From JACCTI01 sp038237435 (lineage in GTDB: Bacteria > Verrucomicrobiota > Verrucomicrobiia > Chthoniobacterales > UBA10450): a stretch of DNA of 64,000 bases. Of this stretch, positions 25,435-33,922 are shown one piece after another (the first letter of the stretch is position 1; each line of letters opens with the position of its first letter). The DNA is taken from contig JBBRYT010000005.1 of NCBI GenBank assembly GCA_038237435.1, positions 124,001 to 188,000 of the forward strand. Direction: 5' to 3'. The notes under the pieces were generated by a model that saw nothing but the letters and a program-made list of their open reading frames with translations, had not been told where the DNA came from and ran no database searches. The translations under genes and the position numbers were made by a program.

Positions 25435-26507
25435 ACGAAATCGATCTGCGTTTGCATAAGTTCGGGATACATCGGGAGCGAAAGAAATTCCGCAGCGGTC
25501 CGTTCGGAAACTTCGAAATCTCCACGAGAATAACCGAGTGGCTCGTAGGCGGGTTGAAGATGGACCGGCACCGGATAATGAATTCCGCAGCCAATCCCCT
25601 CGCCTTCTAAGACGCGCAGGACCTCGTCGCGCTCCGGCACGCGCACGGCATAAATGTGATAAACATGCTCCGCGTAATCGGCGACGGGTGGAACGACAAC
25701 ATTAGGAGCTTGACCGAAAGCCCGGTCGTATTGCGCTGCATGTGCGCGCCGCAATTCATTCCCGCGCGCCAGATGACGAAGTTTCACCTGTAAGACCGCG
25801 GCTTGAATGCCGTCCATCCGGCAATTCCAGCCAACCATCGTATGATGATATTTCCGGACTTGTCCGTGATCGCGTAGAACACGCAGGCACTCCTGCAAAT
25901 GTGAATCGTTGGTCACCACAGCCCCCGCTTCGCCAAATGCGCCGAGATTTTTTCCGGGATAAAAACTGAAGCAACCGGCATCGCCGATCGAACCGGCAGC
26001 ACGCCCTTTGTATTTTGCGCCGTGCGCTTGGGCGGCGTCTTCGATGACGCGCAAATTCCGCGCACGAGCAAAGTCAAGAATTGGATCCATGTCGGCGCAT
26101 TGACCGAAAAGGTGAACGGGGATGATTGCCTTTGTCCGTCGCGTGACCGCACCGTCAAGTTGCGCTGGGTCCATGGTGTAGGTGCGCTCGTCAACATCGA
26201 CGAAGACCGGCCGCGCGCCGCAATAACTGATCGCTTCCGCGGTCGCCATGAACGTGCTCGGGACGGTGATGACTTCATCTCCCGGTCCAATGCCGTAAGC
26301 CAGCAAGGTGAGCCAAAGGGCATCGGTACCGTTGCCAACTCCGATCGCGTGTTTCGTTTCGCAAAAGGCTGCGAAATCTTTTTCGAACGCGGCAACAAAA
26401 GGCCCGCCGGCAAACGCACCGCTATCGATCACTTCGGCAATAGCGCGATCGAATTCTTCGCGCAGCGGCGCGTGTTGTGCGTTGAGATTTAGGAACGGTA
26501 CCTTCAC
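25389..26507 (-). CDS. DegT/DnrJ/EryC1 (WbpE-like) nucleotide-sugar aminotransferase
   Basis: A 372-residue PLP-dependent aminotransferase. Landmarks are VGNGTDALWL near residue 58, VIEDAAQAHGA near residue 155 and FSFYPGKNLGAFGEAG near residue 180, with the Schiff-base lysine in P-G-K. The overall pattern is close to WbpE/WlbC, which transaminate UDP-3-keto-GlcNAc-type substrates with glutamate. The adjacent Gfo/Idh oxidoreductase (26566-27660) would supply the keto sugar and the WbpD-like enzyme would acetylate the product. Confidence 0.85.
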   Translation of the reverse strand: MKVPFLNLNAQHAPLREEFDRAIAEVIDSGAFAGGPFVAAFEKDFAAFCETKHAIGVGNGTDALWLTLLAYGIGPGDEVITVPSTFMATAEAISYCGARPVFVDVDERTYTMDPAQLDGAVTRRTKAIIPVHLFGQCADMDPILDFARARNLRVIEDAAQAHGAKYKGRAAGSIGDAGCFSFYPGKNLGAFGEAGAVVTNDSHLQECLRVLRDHGQVRKYHHTMVGWNCRMDGIQAAVLQVKLRHLARGNELRRAHAAQYDRAFGQAPNVVVPPVADYAEHVYHIYAVRVPERDEVLRVLEGEGIGCGIHYPVPVHLQPAYEPLGYSRGDFEVSERTAAEFLSLPMYPELMQTQIDFVCERLQAATFAECVA

Positions 26508-26565
26508 GTGACGAATCCTCTTTCGTTACCCTGACGCTTGCTTGACCCAGCCGGATGCGTGCCGC

Positions 26566-27660
26566 CTATGCGACACGCGAAACCGGCTGGATGGGTGATT
26601 TTTTTTGCCGTCCAAACTCCGGCTCGATGACATCTCGCGCGGCGGAAAATGTCACAGGCGCTCCGTTGGATTTCAGCGAAAGACTGGCCGCTTCGAGAAT
26701 GCGAACGAGCTCTACCCCTTCTTGGCCGCCGGTGATAGGTTTGTCACCGGATTCAATGCAATCCACGAAGTGCTGGCAGAGCGCACGAAGCGGTTCTTCT
26801 TGCTTGATGTGCGGGATGTAGCTGTCGCCGTAGTGATACGAATAGTGAAACTCCGCGAACGTGTCGTAGTGCGGTGGACGCTCGACGCGCACATCGTAAA
26901 TCTTGATCTTTTCGTTAGGTTCAAGATCGTCGTAAACGATCATCCGTCGCGTGCCGACGATGGTCATTTCCCGGACTTTGCGCGGTTCCAACCAGCTGCT
27001 TTGAATCGTCGCGAATTTCTTGTTGCGAAAAGTTAACGAAAGATTGGTGACATCCTCGATATTTGGTGTGACGTGCGCGTTGCCCTGACAATTCACGGTC
27101 AGCGGAAATTCGCCGAGAATGTGCAGGATGATCGAGATGTCATGCGGCGCTAAATCCCAAGCGACATTGATATCGTTTTGGAAAAGTCCAAGGTTCAGGC
27201 GACGGGAATTAATGTAACGGATATCGCCGATATCACCGGCTTGAATGATATCGTGAATTTTCCGCACGGGCGCGGAATACAAGAAGGTGTGACCGACCAT
27301 GAGCACGAGCCCATTGCGCTCCGCGATCTCGATTAATTCGTCGCACTCCGCCGAAGAAGAAGCCATCGGCTTCTCGATGAAAGTATGTTTGCCAGCGAGC
27401 AGGCTGGCTTTCGCCAAGGCGTAATGTTGCTTCACCGGCGTCGCGATGACGACCGCGTCGAGTTCTAGGCCATTCAGGAAATGCTGAAAATCAGAAACTC
27501 CCTCGATGTCGGGATAAAGTGCACGGAGATGATTCAGCCGACCCGCGTTCACGTCGCACATCGCTTTGACCGAGCAGTTCGGCACTGCACGAAAATTGCG
27601 GACGAGATTCGGGCCCCAGTAACCGCAGCCGATTACTCCTACTGAAAGAGGCGAACTCAT
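26566..27660 (-). CDS. Gfo/Idh/MocA oxidoreductase, likely nucleotide-sugar 3-dehydrogenase
   Basis: A 364-residue enzyme. GVIGCGYWGPNLVRNF at the N-terminus is a Rossmann motif typical of the WlbA/WbpB and UDP-GlcNAc 3-dehydrogenase subgroup. FIEKPMASS near residue 97 is the catalytic E-K-P, and WDLAPHDISI near residue 172 carries the conserved His. It should oxidise C3 of a UDP-N-acetyl sugar for the aminotransferase next door. Its start overlaps the stop of the upstream priming transferase (ATGA at 27657-27660). Confidence 0.82.
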   Translation of the reverse strand: MSSPLSVGVIGCGYWGPNLVRNFRAVPNCSVKAMCDVNAGRLNHLRALYPDIEGVSDFQHFLNGLELDAVVIATPVKQHYALAKASLLAGKHTFIEKPMASSSAECDELIEIAERNGLVLMVGHTFLYSAPVRKIHDIIQAGDIGDIRYINSRRLNLGLFQNDINVAWDLAPHDISIILHILGEFPLTVNCQGNAHVTPNIEDVTNLSLTFRNKKFATIQSSWLEPRKVREMTIVGTRRMIVYDDLEPNEKIKIYDVRVERPPHYDTFAEFHYSYHYGDSYIPHIKQEEPLRALCQHFVDCIESGDKPITGGQEGVELVRILEAASLSLKSNGAPVTFSAARDVIEPEFGRQKKSPIQPVSRVA

Positions 27661-28652
27661 ATTCCTTGAGACGGATTAACTGAAGGCTGCGAACCCAGGC
27701 GCGACCGCCGCCTGAAACTCTCCATCGTTTGATCAAGGAGCGCTGGAATTGTTTGCAGCACGATCTTCAAATCAAGACCGATCGAAAGATTCTTCGCATA
27801 GAAAATATCCATCTCGATCATTTCGTTAAAAGTCGTTTTGTTCTTGCCGTTCACCTGCCAGTAACCGGTCAAACCAGGTAGCGCGTTCACGCGTTCACGT
27901 TGCCACTTGGCGTAACGATTGAACTCATGAACCGTGCACGGACGCGGGCCCACCAAACTCATCTCACCGCGCAGGACGTTGAAGATTTGCGGCAATTCGT
28001 CCAACCCGGTCGCACGCAAAATTCTTCCCCACGGCAAAATGCGCGGATCGCCTTCTCCATCAAGTTTGGCCATCGGCACGCTGTCGCGCATCAGCCGCTC
28101 GAGGTGCGCTTCGTGCACATCCGTTTCCGCATCCACTTTCATGCTGCGAAATTTGTAAATCATGAAACGGCGTCCGGCATAGCCGACGCGCTCCTGCCGA
28201 TAAAAAATCGGACCGGATGATGACAAACGCACCGCGATCATGATCAGCAACATCAACGGAAGCCATAACACTGACATCAAGACGATGAAGCAAACATCTA
28301 AGGTCCGTTTCCAAACAGGCACACCTGGGAGGGCCGTGGTTTCCTCACTGACGAATCGTGCCAATTTGTCGTCGACATTGGATTGCGCAGCATGCTCCTC
28401 CCGCCAGAGCTCTACAACGGCCGAGCGTAATAGCCGTGAAACACGTTCCGCTTCCGCCGAGGTGGGCGAAGAATCCCCAGGTAATTGAGCATTTTCCCGG
28501 CCCGCCGGGACTCGTGAATTTGCAGACGGTTTAGGTCGTTCTGCGCGCTCAAAAAAGCGTCGAAGAATATTTCCAGTTCGCGCCGAGGAGTACGACGCAT
28601 TGCTGCCCCTCCTAGCCAAGTCGGGGACAGAAGAAGTGCTTGGTATCATCAA
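27657..28652 (-). CDS. Polyprenyl-phosphate sugar-1-phosphate transferase (priming enzyme)
   Basis: A protein of about 330 residues with a long variable N-terminus, one membrane segment (about 120-143) and a bacterial sugar transferase domain. Motifs are GPIFYRQERVGY, FMIYKFRSM near residue 170, RATGLDELPQIFNVLRGEMSLVGPRP near residue 213 and PGLTGYWQVNGKN near residue 258. It attaches the first sugar-1-phosphate to undecaprenyl phosphate. The frame opens with TTG at 28652; an ATG at 28649 immediately follows. It is the first gene after the promoter at 28706-28735 and therefore heads the leftward operon. Confidence 0.9.
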   Translation of the reverse strand: MMIPSTSSVPDLARRGSNASYSSARTGNILRRFFERAERPKPSANSRVPAGRENAQLPGDSSPTSAEAERVSRLLRSAVVELWREEHAAQSNVDDKLARFVSEETTALPGVPVWKRTLDVCFIVLMSVLWLPLMLLIMIAVRLSSSGPIFYRQERVGYAGRRFMIYKFRSMKVDAETDVHEAHLERLMRDSVPMAKLDGEGDPRILPWGRILRATGLDELPQIFNVLRGEMSLVGPRPCTVHEFNRYAKWQRERVNALPGLTGYWQVNGKNKTTFNEMIEMDIFYAKNLSIGLDLKIVLQTIPALLDQTMESFRRRSRLGSQPSVNPSQGI

Positions 28653-28705
28653 TTAGAAGATGGTCTGCGGCTTCAACTGGGGGCTATAAACCTTAGACTG
28701 ACTAG

Positions 28706-28735
28706 AGATAACTACAATTCTTTCCGCCCCGTCAA
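28706..28735 (-). promoter_or_regulatory. Sigma70-like promoter of the leftward operon
   Basis: On the minus strand a -35 box TTGACG (28730-28735) is followed after 18 nt by TTATCT (28706-28711), a good -10 match. The predicted transcript would start near 28699, about 50 nt upstream of the priming transferase start at 28652/28649. It is the best promoter-like sequence I could find in the window and sits where the gene orientation diverges. Confidence 0.6.
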
Positions 28736-28921
28736 CTTAATCCTTTCAATTTATGGCGGCCCTTCACACTTCTCTCCACTTCACTTCGCTCGCCAGCCAA
28801 ACAGCCACCCGAGCGGATGGCCATTATCCAGAATGCAGGCGCGGGAGCAAGCTTTTCCGTCTCGCGCGACGCGAATCACTCTTGGGGCAATCGACCCCGC
28901 ATGTCGGATGAATTTGCTAGC

Positions 28922-29134
28922 TTAGAACAAAGACGCTGCGGGACTTTTTTCGTGACCGACGAGATGGACCGAAGAAACCGTATGAATTCCGGCCCTCCGT
29001 GCGGAAGGCTCAGCGCGCGTGATAAAATGAAAACCACGAGAATCCTCAAAGCCCTCAGGCGCTTTTTCGAGCGAATGCCCAATGACCGCCGTTGACACGA
29101 GAATTGCCAAGATTAGAACAAGCGCGATTATCAT
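28922..29134 (-). CDS. Possible small membrane or secreted protein
   Basis: A minus-strand frame is open from 29329 to 28922. The ATG at 29134 gives a 70-residue product starting MIIALVLILAILVSTAVIG, a credible signal peptide or single transmembrane helix, followed by a short hydrophilic tail (HSLEKAPEGFEDSRGFHF and beyond). No family is recognised and the ribosome binding site is weak. It overlaps the weak plus-strand promoter candidate, so it may be a chance frame. Confidence 0.3.
   Translation of the reverse strand: MIIALVLILAILVSTAVIGHSLEKAPEGFEDSRGFHFITRAEPSARRAGIHTVSSVHLVGHEKSPAASLF
29092..29119 (+). promoter_or_regulatory. Weak promoter candidate for the barrel/OPX/Wzc operon
   Basis: A perfect TTGACA (29092-29097) is followed after 16 nt by TAGAAC (29114-29119), a 4 of 6 match to the -10 consensus. 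It would give a leader of about 205 nt before 29331. The spacing and -10 are both suboptimal, so this is only a candidate. Confidence 0.25.
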
Positions 29135-29330
29135 AACGCCCCGTTTAGAGCAGCATCTATACCCTTTCACTTCGGAATCGCAGGACGATTTGCGCGTCTC
29201 GCAGTCTAGTTTTGGTGAAGAAAACTTCACTCCGCCATTCTCAGAACCACTCGGGGACTTTGAGGAAATCGCGTTAGTTTCATCTCGGAAACGTAAAAAC
29301 CGTTGATGAAATTCGCGCTTATCACCCACA

Positions 29331-30704
29331 ATGGCTCGAGCAGACCCAGCGCAAATGTTGCATTCGCCTCGCCCAATCGACTTTCAAAAAATTACCGCGA
29401 CCGCCCTCATCGCTGCGATTTCTGTTTGCGCCAATGGCCAGACATCGACTTCGACTGCGCCTTTGCCAGCGCATCAGACGGCGGTGGACCGGTACGGCGT
29501 CCAAACTCCCATTGGATCAACCGATTCTTCGATCGCTCCCTTGCCCGAGGCGACGAGCACGATTGGTCAGGAAATTTCTTCGATTCCCAAGAAATTTCAG
29601 TACGCGCTCCGGCTAAATCTTCGCGGTGTATATGACGACAACATTTTTCTAATTCAAGGTCAACGCGTCGGCGATTACTATCTCGCGATCGAACCGGGAC
29701 TCACGCTCGGCTACGGCGATATCGTCGGCGAAAGTCGCAATTATGTTCAGTTCGATTATGCGCCGAGCTTTTTCGTTTACGCTGATCATGCAAGTGCAAA
29801 TGCGGTTCAGCATCTCATGCGTTTAATCGCCGCCTACCGTATCGGACATCTCAATCTCAGCCTCGGCCAAGACATTCAACTCTTAGAAGGAACGAACCCG
29901 CTCAATGTCGCGAGCATTGGAACCGTCAATAACGGACCAGGTGTGAACCTCGATACCGGCGGCGGAACCGATGAAAATGTCTACACGACGAACGGCACCT
30001 TCAGTTATGACCTGACCGGGAAGACGTTTCTCAGCGGCGCGGCGCATTATTCGCGCTACGACTATCCCAGCTTAATCAGCTCGCAGACCATCTCTGGCAA
30101 CGTCTTCATTAACTTCAACTATAGTCCGAAGCTCGTTATCGGCCTGGGCGGGACCGGAGGTTACAACTTGGTCGAAGGGAAGAGCTCCGATCAAACCTTT
30201 GAGCAGCTCAACGCTACCATAACCTACCAAGCCACCGGCAAAGTCAGTCTGAACGCTTCTGTTGGTATCGAGTTCCGGCAGTTTGGCAGTGACTCTGGGG
30301 GATCGTACGTCTCACCGGTATACGATCTTAGCGCGCGCTATCAACCATTCGACGGGACGACCGTGAGTCTAAACGGAAGTCTGCGTACGCAAAATTCCGC
30401 GGTGCTTGTCGCCCAGGATTATTCCTTAACCGACATCACATTAAGCGTCCGTCAGCGGCTGCTGCGGCGCTTTTATGTTGGTCTCACGACTGGCTACCAA
30501 CACTCCAATTATTTTAGCACCAGCACCGGGGTGAATGCTTCCCGCGTCGATAACTACTACTTTTTTCAACCGGCGATTGATGCCACAATAACGCGCTACT
30601 GGACGGCCGGGTTCTATTATCTGCACCGCAAAAGCAATAGCTCTGAGGGCGTCTTTAGTTTTAACAACAATCAGTATGGTATCCGCACTTCGCTTACTTT
30701 TTAG
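29331..30704 (+). CDS. Outer-membrane beta-barrel protein of the polysaccharide exporter
   Basis: A 457-residue protein with a signal sequence (ITATALIAAISVCANGQT, near residues 20-37) and a body of alternating amphipathic strands such as YALRLNLRGVYDDNIFLI, YFFQPAIDATITRYWTAGFYYLH and the terminal YGIRTSLTF ending in Phe. The DDNIFL segment near the start of the barrel is common in the putative beta-barrel porin 2 type family linked to exopolysaccharide export. It probably forms the outer-membrane conduit, since the OPX gene that overlaps its end by 29 nt is short. Met9 (29355) is an alternative start. Confidence 0.78.
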   Translation: MARADPAQMLHSPRPIDFQKITATALIAAISVCANGQTSTSTAPLPAHQTAVDRYGVQTPIGSTDSSIAPLPEATSTIGQEISSIPKKFQYALRLNLRGVYDDNIFLIQGQRVGDYYLAIEPGLTLGYGDIVGESRNYVQFDYAPSFFVYADHASANAVQHLMRLIAAYRIGHLNLSLGQDIQLLEGTNPLNVASIGTVNNGPGVNLDTGGGTDENVYTTNGTFSYDLTGKTFLSGAAHYSRYDYPSLISSQTISGNVFINFNYSPKLVIGLGGTGGYNLVEGKSSDQTFEQLNATITYQATGKVSLNASVGIEFRQFGSDSGGSYVSPVYDLSARYQPFDGTTVSLNGSLRTQNSAVLVAQDYSLTDITLSVRQRLLRRFYVGLTTGYQHSNYFSTSTGVNASRVDNYYFFQPAIDATITRYWTAGFYYLHRKSNSSEGVFSFNNNQYGIRTSLTF

Positions 30705-31359
30705 CTTCGTCGCCCTAAGTATGGCGCTGAGTTTCTGTGCGCCGCATGCGCGTTCGCAAAATCCGCCCGCGACGCAGTCACAGCCGGCGCCTGCTGCGAT
30801 CGCACCGGCCGCGACCACTTCCTCCTCTTCGCAAGGTCCGACCGGGGTCAGCGCGCCAGCCGGTTACGTCCTCACGCCTAACGACCAGATTGCGGTGGAA
30901 GTCTTTGGTGAAGATGATCTGCGCACCAATGGTCGTTTAAATGGCGAAGGTAATGTAAGTCTACCTCTTCTCGGTTCGGTGAAACTGGCCGGCCTTAGCC
31001 TCACACAAGCGGCGTCGAAACTGACCGAACTTTACGGCAGAGACTATCTCGTTACCCCGAGAGTCAACGTTACCCTAGTCGGCTACGCCAAGCGCCGTTT
31101 CACCGTTCTCGGTCAGGTAAATCGCCCCGGCAGCTACGAAATGCCCGAAGGTAGCCCTAGCGGTATCGATCTCCTCGAAGCTGTCGCCCTCGCCGGCGGC
31201 TACACCCGCATCGCTGCGCCGGAACGGATCAGCGTTCGACGAGAAGTTAATTCAGGCGACCAAGTCCTGCGGGTTAACGCCAAGCGTCTCGCCAAAGGCT
31301 CGAGTGGTTTCCGCGTTCTTCCCGGCGACACCATCACGGTCGGCGAAAGTATTTTCTAA
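30676..31359 (+). CDS. Polysaccharide export protein (short OPX/Wza family, SLBB domain)
   Basis: A 227-residue periplasmic protein. After a signal sequence (LLFSFVALSMALSFCAPHA) and a Pro/Ala/Ser-rich stretch, the poly-export domain starts at about residue 65 (YVLTPNDQIAVEVFGEDDL) and an SLBB domain at about residue 138 (FTVLGQVNRPGSYEMPEG). It ends soon after the SLBB and lacks the C-terminal helix by which E. coli Wza (379 residues) crosses the outer membrane. It may therefore work with the upstream barrel. The start lies within the end of that barrel gene. Confidence 0.87.
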   Translation: MVSALRLLFSFVALSMALSFCAPHARSQNPPATQSQPAPAAIAPAATTSSSSQGPTGVSAPAGYVLTPNDQIAVEVFGEDDLRTNGRLNGEGNVSLPLLGSVKLAGLSLTQAASKLTELYGRDYLVTPRVNVTLVGYAKRRFTVLGQVNRPGSYEMPEGSPSGIDLLEAVALAGGYTRIAAPERISVRREVNSGDQVLRVNAKRLAKGSSGFRVLPGDTITVGESIF

Positions 31360-31429
31360 GCACACACTTCCGCTGTTTCCCGAAAAGCACAGTTGTGCGA
31401 GAATAATACTTCTTCCGTAATCTTCCAGA

Positions 31430-33922
31430 ATGCCTCCTACTATTCAGTCAACGCCTGCGAATCCGTCCACGGTGCCGGGCCAGGTTTTTTCCACCACCAC
31501 GGGGACGAACATCGACGCTTCGTCCGAACGCCGCGGTTTTGATTTTCTCCATTTCTGGCATTCACTCGTCGAGAAGATCTGGATTGTCGCACTCTGCGTT
31601 ATCGCCGGATTTCTTTGCGCTCTAGTTTATCTCGCGCGCACACCTAAGCTTTATCAAGGACACGTTGTTCTCGAGGTTGATGTCCAGGATCCCACGCCCA
31701 TCCGTTCCGAAGATCCGACCATGCGCTTGCGCGCAATGTTCATGGCCAGCCAGGAAGCGCTCCGCACTATCGAGCAGAACCTAACGAATCGCACCTTGCT
31801 TGCTCGAGTCGTTAGGTCGGAAGGACTGGCCGAAGACGGTGGCCGTGCCTTGTTAGGTATAACGGGAGATGAAGCCGCGGCCAAAACGAAAGCGCCAGCC
31901 AAGCCTGCTAGTCTCCCGCCCACGGCAGCCGCTTCCCCGTCCGACCAGCTTACTCCTCAAGCTACTTTCACTCCGCTCGAGGATGCGCTCGGCGGTGCGC
32001 TCTCGCGCATGATCAAACCAGTCATTCGTCGCGGCACACGGCTTATCGACGTTTATGTCACTAACCGCGATCCTGCCGTGGCTCAACGACTCGCAGACGC
32101 CGTTGGCCGCGAATTCATCCGCTACTCGATCGAGCGTCGCGCTTTTAGTAGTCAGGATAATCTTCGTTACCTTCTCGAAGAAGAAGAGCGGTTAAAGAAG
32201 AATCTGCAAAAGAGTGAAGCGGCCGTGGCGGAGTATAAAGCGAATACGCCAGACGCCCTTCAGCTTGGCGGCGGCACCGCTACCACAGGCAGTCAGCAGG
32301 GCGCGGGAAGCACTGGCGGACGCGGCGGCTTGGTCGAAGACAAGCTGCAAGAGCTCAGCACTAAACTAACGGCAGCAAAATCTGATCGTCACCGCATCGA
32401 AAGCGAGCTGGAACAAATCGAAGGCATCGGTGACAAGGTTGATGCGCTTCTTGCTATTCCCAGCATCGCTGCCGCGGCGCCAGTAAACGATCGACGCCGC
32501 GATGTTGCGCAACTTGAGACCACCGTGGCGCAGTTAGGACAACGCTACAAAGACAAGCATCCGAAGTTAATTTCCGCTCGCGCAGCCTTAGCCGAAGCAC
32601 GCGATGCCTTGCGTCGTACCGTTCTCGCGCAGCCGGACGTAATCCGAAGCCTGCTTGAGCAAGCCCGCGCTGCCGAGCGCAACATGGGGAACTTTGTCGA
32701 CGAACAACAGAAAGCTGCCATCGCTCTTAACCGCGCCTCGATTGGCTACCAGGAACTAGCGCGCCAGGCGGAAACAGACCGCGCCCTTTACGAAAGCGTT
32801 CTTCGTCAAATAAAAGAGACGAACCTAACCAAAGACGTGAAGACAAACGCTGTTAGCATCTCCGAACATTCGCCATTGCCTGGAGCGCCGATAAGTCCGC
32901 AACCTACTAAAGCTATCATGCTTGGATTACTTGGCGGACTTGCGCTCGGCCTGGCTTTTGTTTATGCGACCGACTTGTTAGACCGGTCAGTAAAAACAGT
33001 CGATCAAGCTGAATCAACGCTCGGCTTACCCGTCCTCGCCGCTGTGCCGGAGATCGGAAAAGGCGACGCCGTGGATTCAAACGATCGTAAGAAATTGCCG
33101 ACCGCCGCGAGTTATCGTCTGGTTGCCGAGGCGCCCGAAGGGCCGGCCGCCGAAGCCTTTCGTAACCTGCGCGCTTCTCTTTCTCTTCTCGGACCCGAAT
33201 CGGAGCGAAAGGTATTTCTCTTCACCAGCGCTGTGCCCAACGAAGGGAAGAGTTTCTCCAGCGCTAACTACTCGTTAGCTTTGGCCCAACAAGGCCATCG
33301 CGTCCTCCTTATCGACGGGGATTTGCGCCGACCAAGTTTGCACAAGATTTTTCAGCCGGTCGGGGAAGGGCGCAACGGCGAGGAAGAGACGCCCGGCATT
33401 GTCGACTACCTGGTCGGTGCCATCGACTTGCGTAGCGCCGTTCAATCCGTCACTGCTGGAAGGCTGGAACCAGAGCAATTTGAAGGTGAGAACGCCAAAA
33501 TTTTCTCCGCCACCGCTGGCACACTCTCAGTCCTAACGGGCGGGCGTCGCGCGCCTAACCCCGCAGAGCTACTTAGCGGCTCATCGTTCGCCAAACTGGT
33601 CGCGGATGCCTCCAGCTTATTCGATCGGGTAGTAATCGATAGCGCGCCTATACTTGCGGTTAGCGATACCTTATTGATGACACCGCTGGTCCAAACGGTG
33701 TGTGTCGTGGTACGCGCAAACAAGACACCGCGGAACGCAGTGCAACGCGCACTCGGAATGTTAACCGGCGCCGGTGGAAGACCGGCCGGTATCATACTTA
33801 ACCGCTTACCCCGCGGCCGGGGCGCCGGTTATTACTACTACTATGCCTCGCCCGGATACGGGAAAGGCGAAGGCGCCTACTCCGGGCGCTATGGTTCGCC
33901 CGTGATCACGAATCAACGTTAG
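31430..33922 (+). CDS. Wzc-type bacterial tyrosine kinase / polysaccharide co-polymerase
   Basis: An 830-residue inner-membrane protein. The N-terminal Wzz domain has a first membrane segment at about residues 45-67. A large periplasmic coiled-coil region with a low-complexity Gly/Thr insert near residue 285 follows, then a second membrane segment near residue 500 (AIMLGLLGGLALGLAFVYA). The cytoplasmic BY-kinase domain has an intact Walker A (SAVPNEGKSFSS, near residue 605) and Walker A' (VLLIDGDLRRP). The tail is tyrosine-rich (five consecutive Tyr followed by more), the usual autophosphorylation cluster. It controls polymerisation with the barrel and OPX proteins of the same operon. Its stop overlaps the convergent gmd stop. 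Confidence 0.9.
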   Translation: MPPTIQSTPANPSTVPGQVFSTTTGTNIDASSERRGFDFLHFWHSLVEKIWIVALCVIAGFLCALVYLARTPKLYQGHVVLEVDVQDPTPIRSEDPTMRLRAMFMASQEALRTIEQNLTNRTLLARVVRSEGLAEDGGRALLGITGDEAAAKTKAPAKPASLPPTAAASPSDQLTPQATFTPLEDALGGALSRMIKPVIRRGTRLIDVYVTNRDPAVAQRLADAVGREFIRYSIERRAFSSQDNLRYLLEEEERLKKNLQKSEAAVAEYKANTPDALQLGGGTATTGSQQGAGSTGGRGGLVEDKLQELSTKLTAAKSDRHRIESELEQIEGIGDKVDALLAIPSIAAAAPVNDRRRDVAQLETTVAQLGQRYKDKHPKLISARAALAEARDALRRTVLAQPDVIRSLLEQARAAERNMGNFVDEQQKAAIALNRASIGYQELARQAETDRALYESVLRQIKETNLTKDVKTNAVSISEHSPLPGAPISPQPTKAIMLGLLGGLALGLAFVYATDLLDRSVKTVDQAESTLGLPVLAAVPEIGKGDAVDSNDRKKLPTAASYRLVAEAPEGPAAEAFRNLRASLSLLGPESERKVFLFTSAVPNEGKSFSSANYSLALAQQGHRVLLIDGDLRRPSLHKIFQPVGEGRNGEEETPGIVDYLVGAIDLRSAVQSVTAGRLEPEQFEGENAKIFSATAGTLSVLTGGRRAPNPAELLSGSSFAKLVADASSLFDRVVIDSAPILAVSDTLLMTPLVQTVCVVVRANKTPRNAVQRALGMLTGAGGRPAGIILNRLPRGRGAGYYYYYASPGYGKGEGAYSGRYGSPVITNQR

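Larger units (their letters stand above)
28653..29330. other. Divergent intergenic region (678 nt)
   Basis: The region separates the leftward operon from the rightward barrel/OPX/Wzc operon. It holds the minus-strand promoter at 28706-28735, a weak plus-strand promoter candidate at 29092-29119 and one doubtful small minus-strand reading frame (28922-29134). I found no riboswitch-like conserved core and no clear terminator. It is the obvious place for regulation of both operons. Confidence 0.6.
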
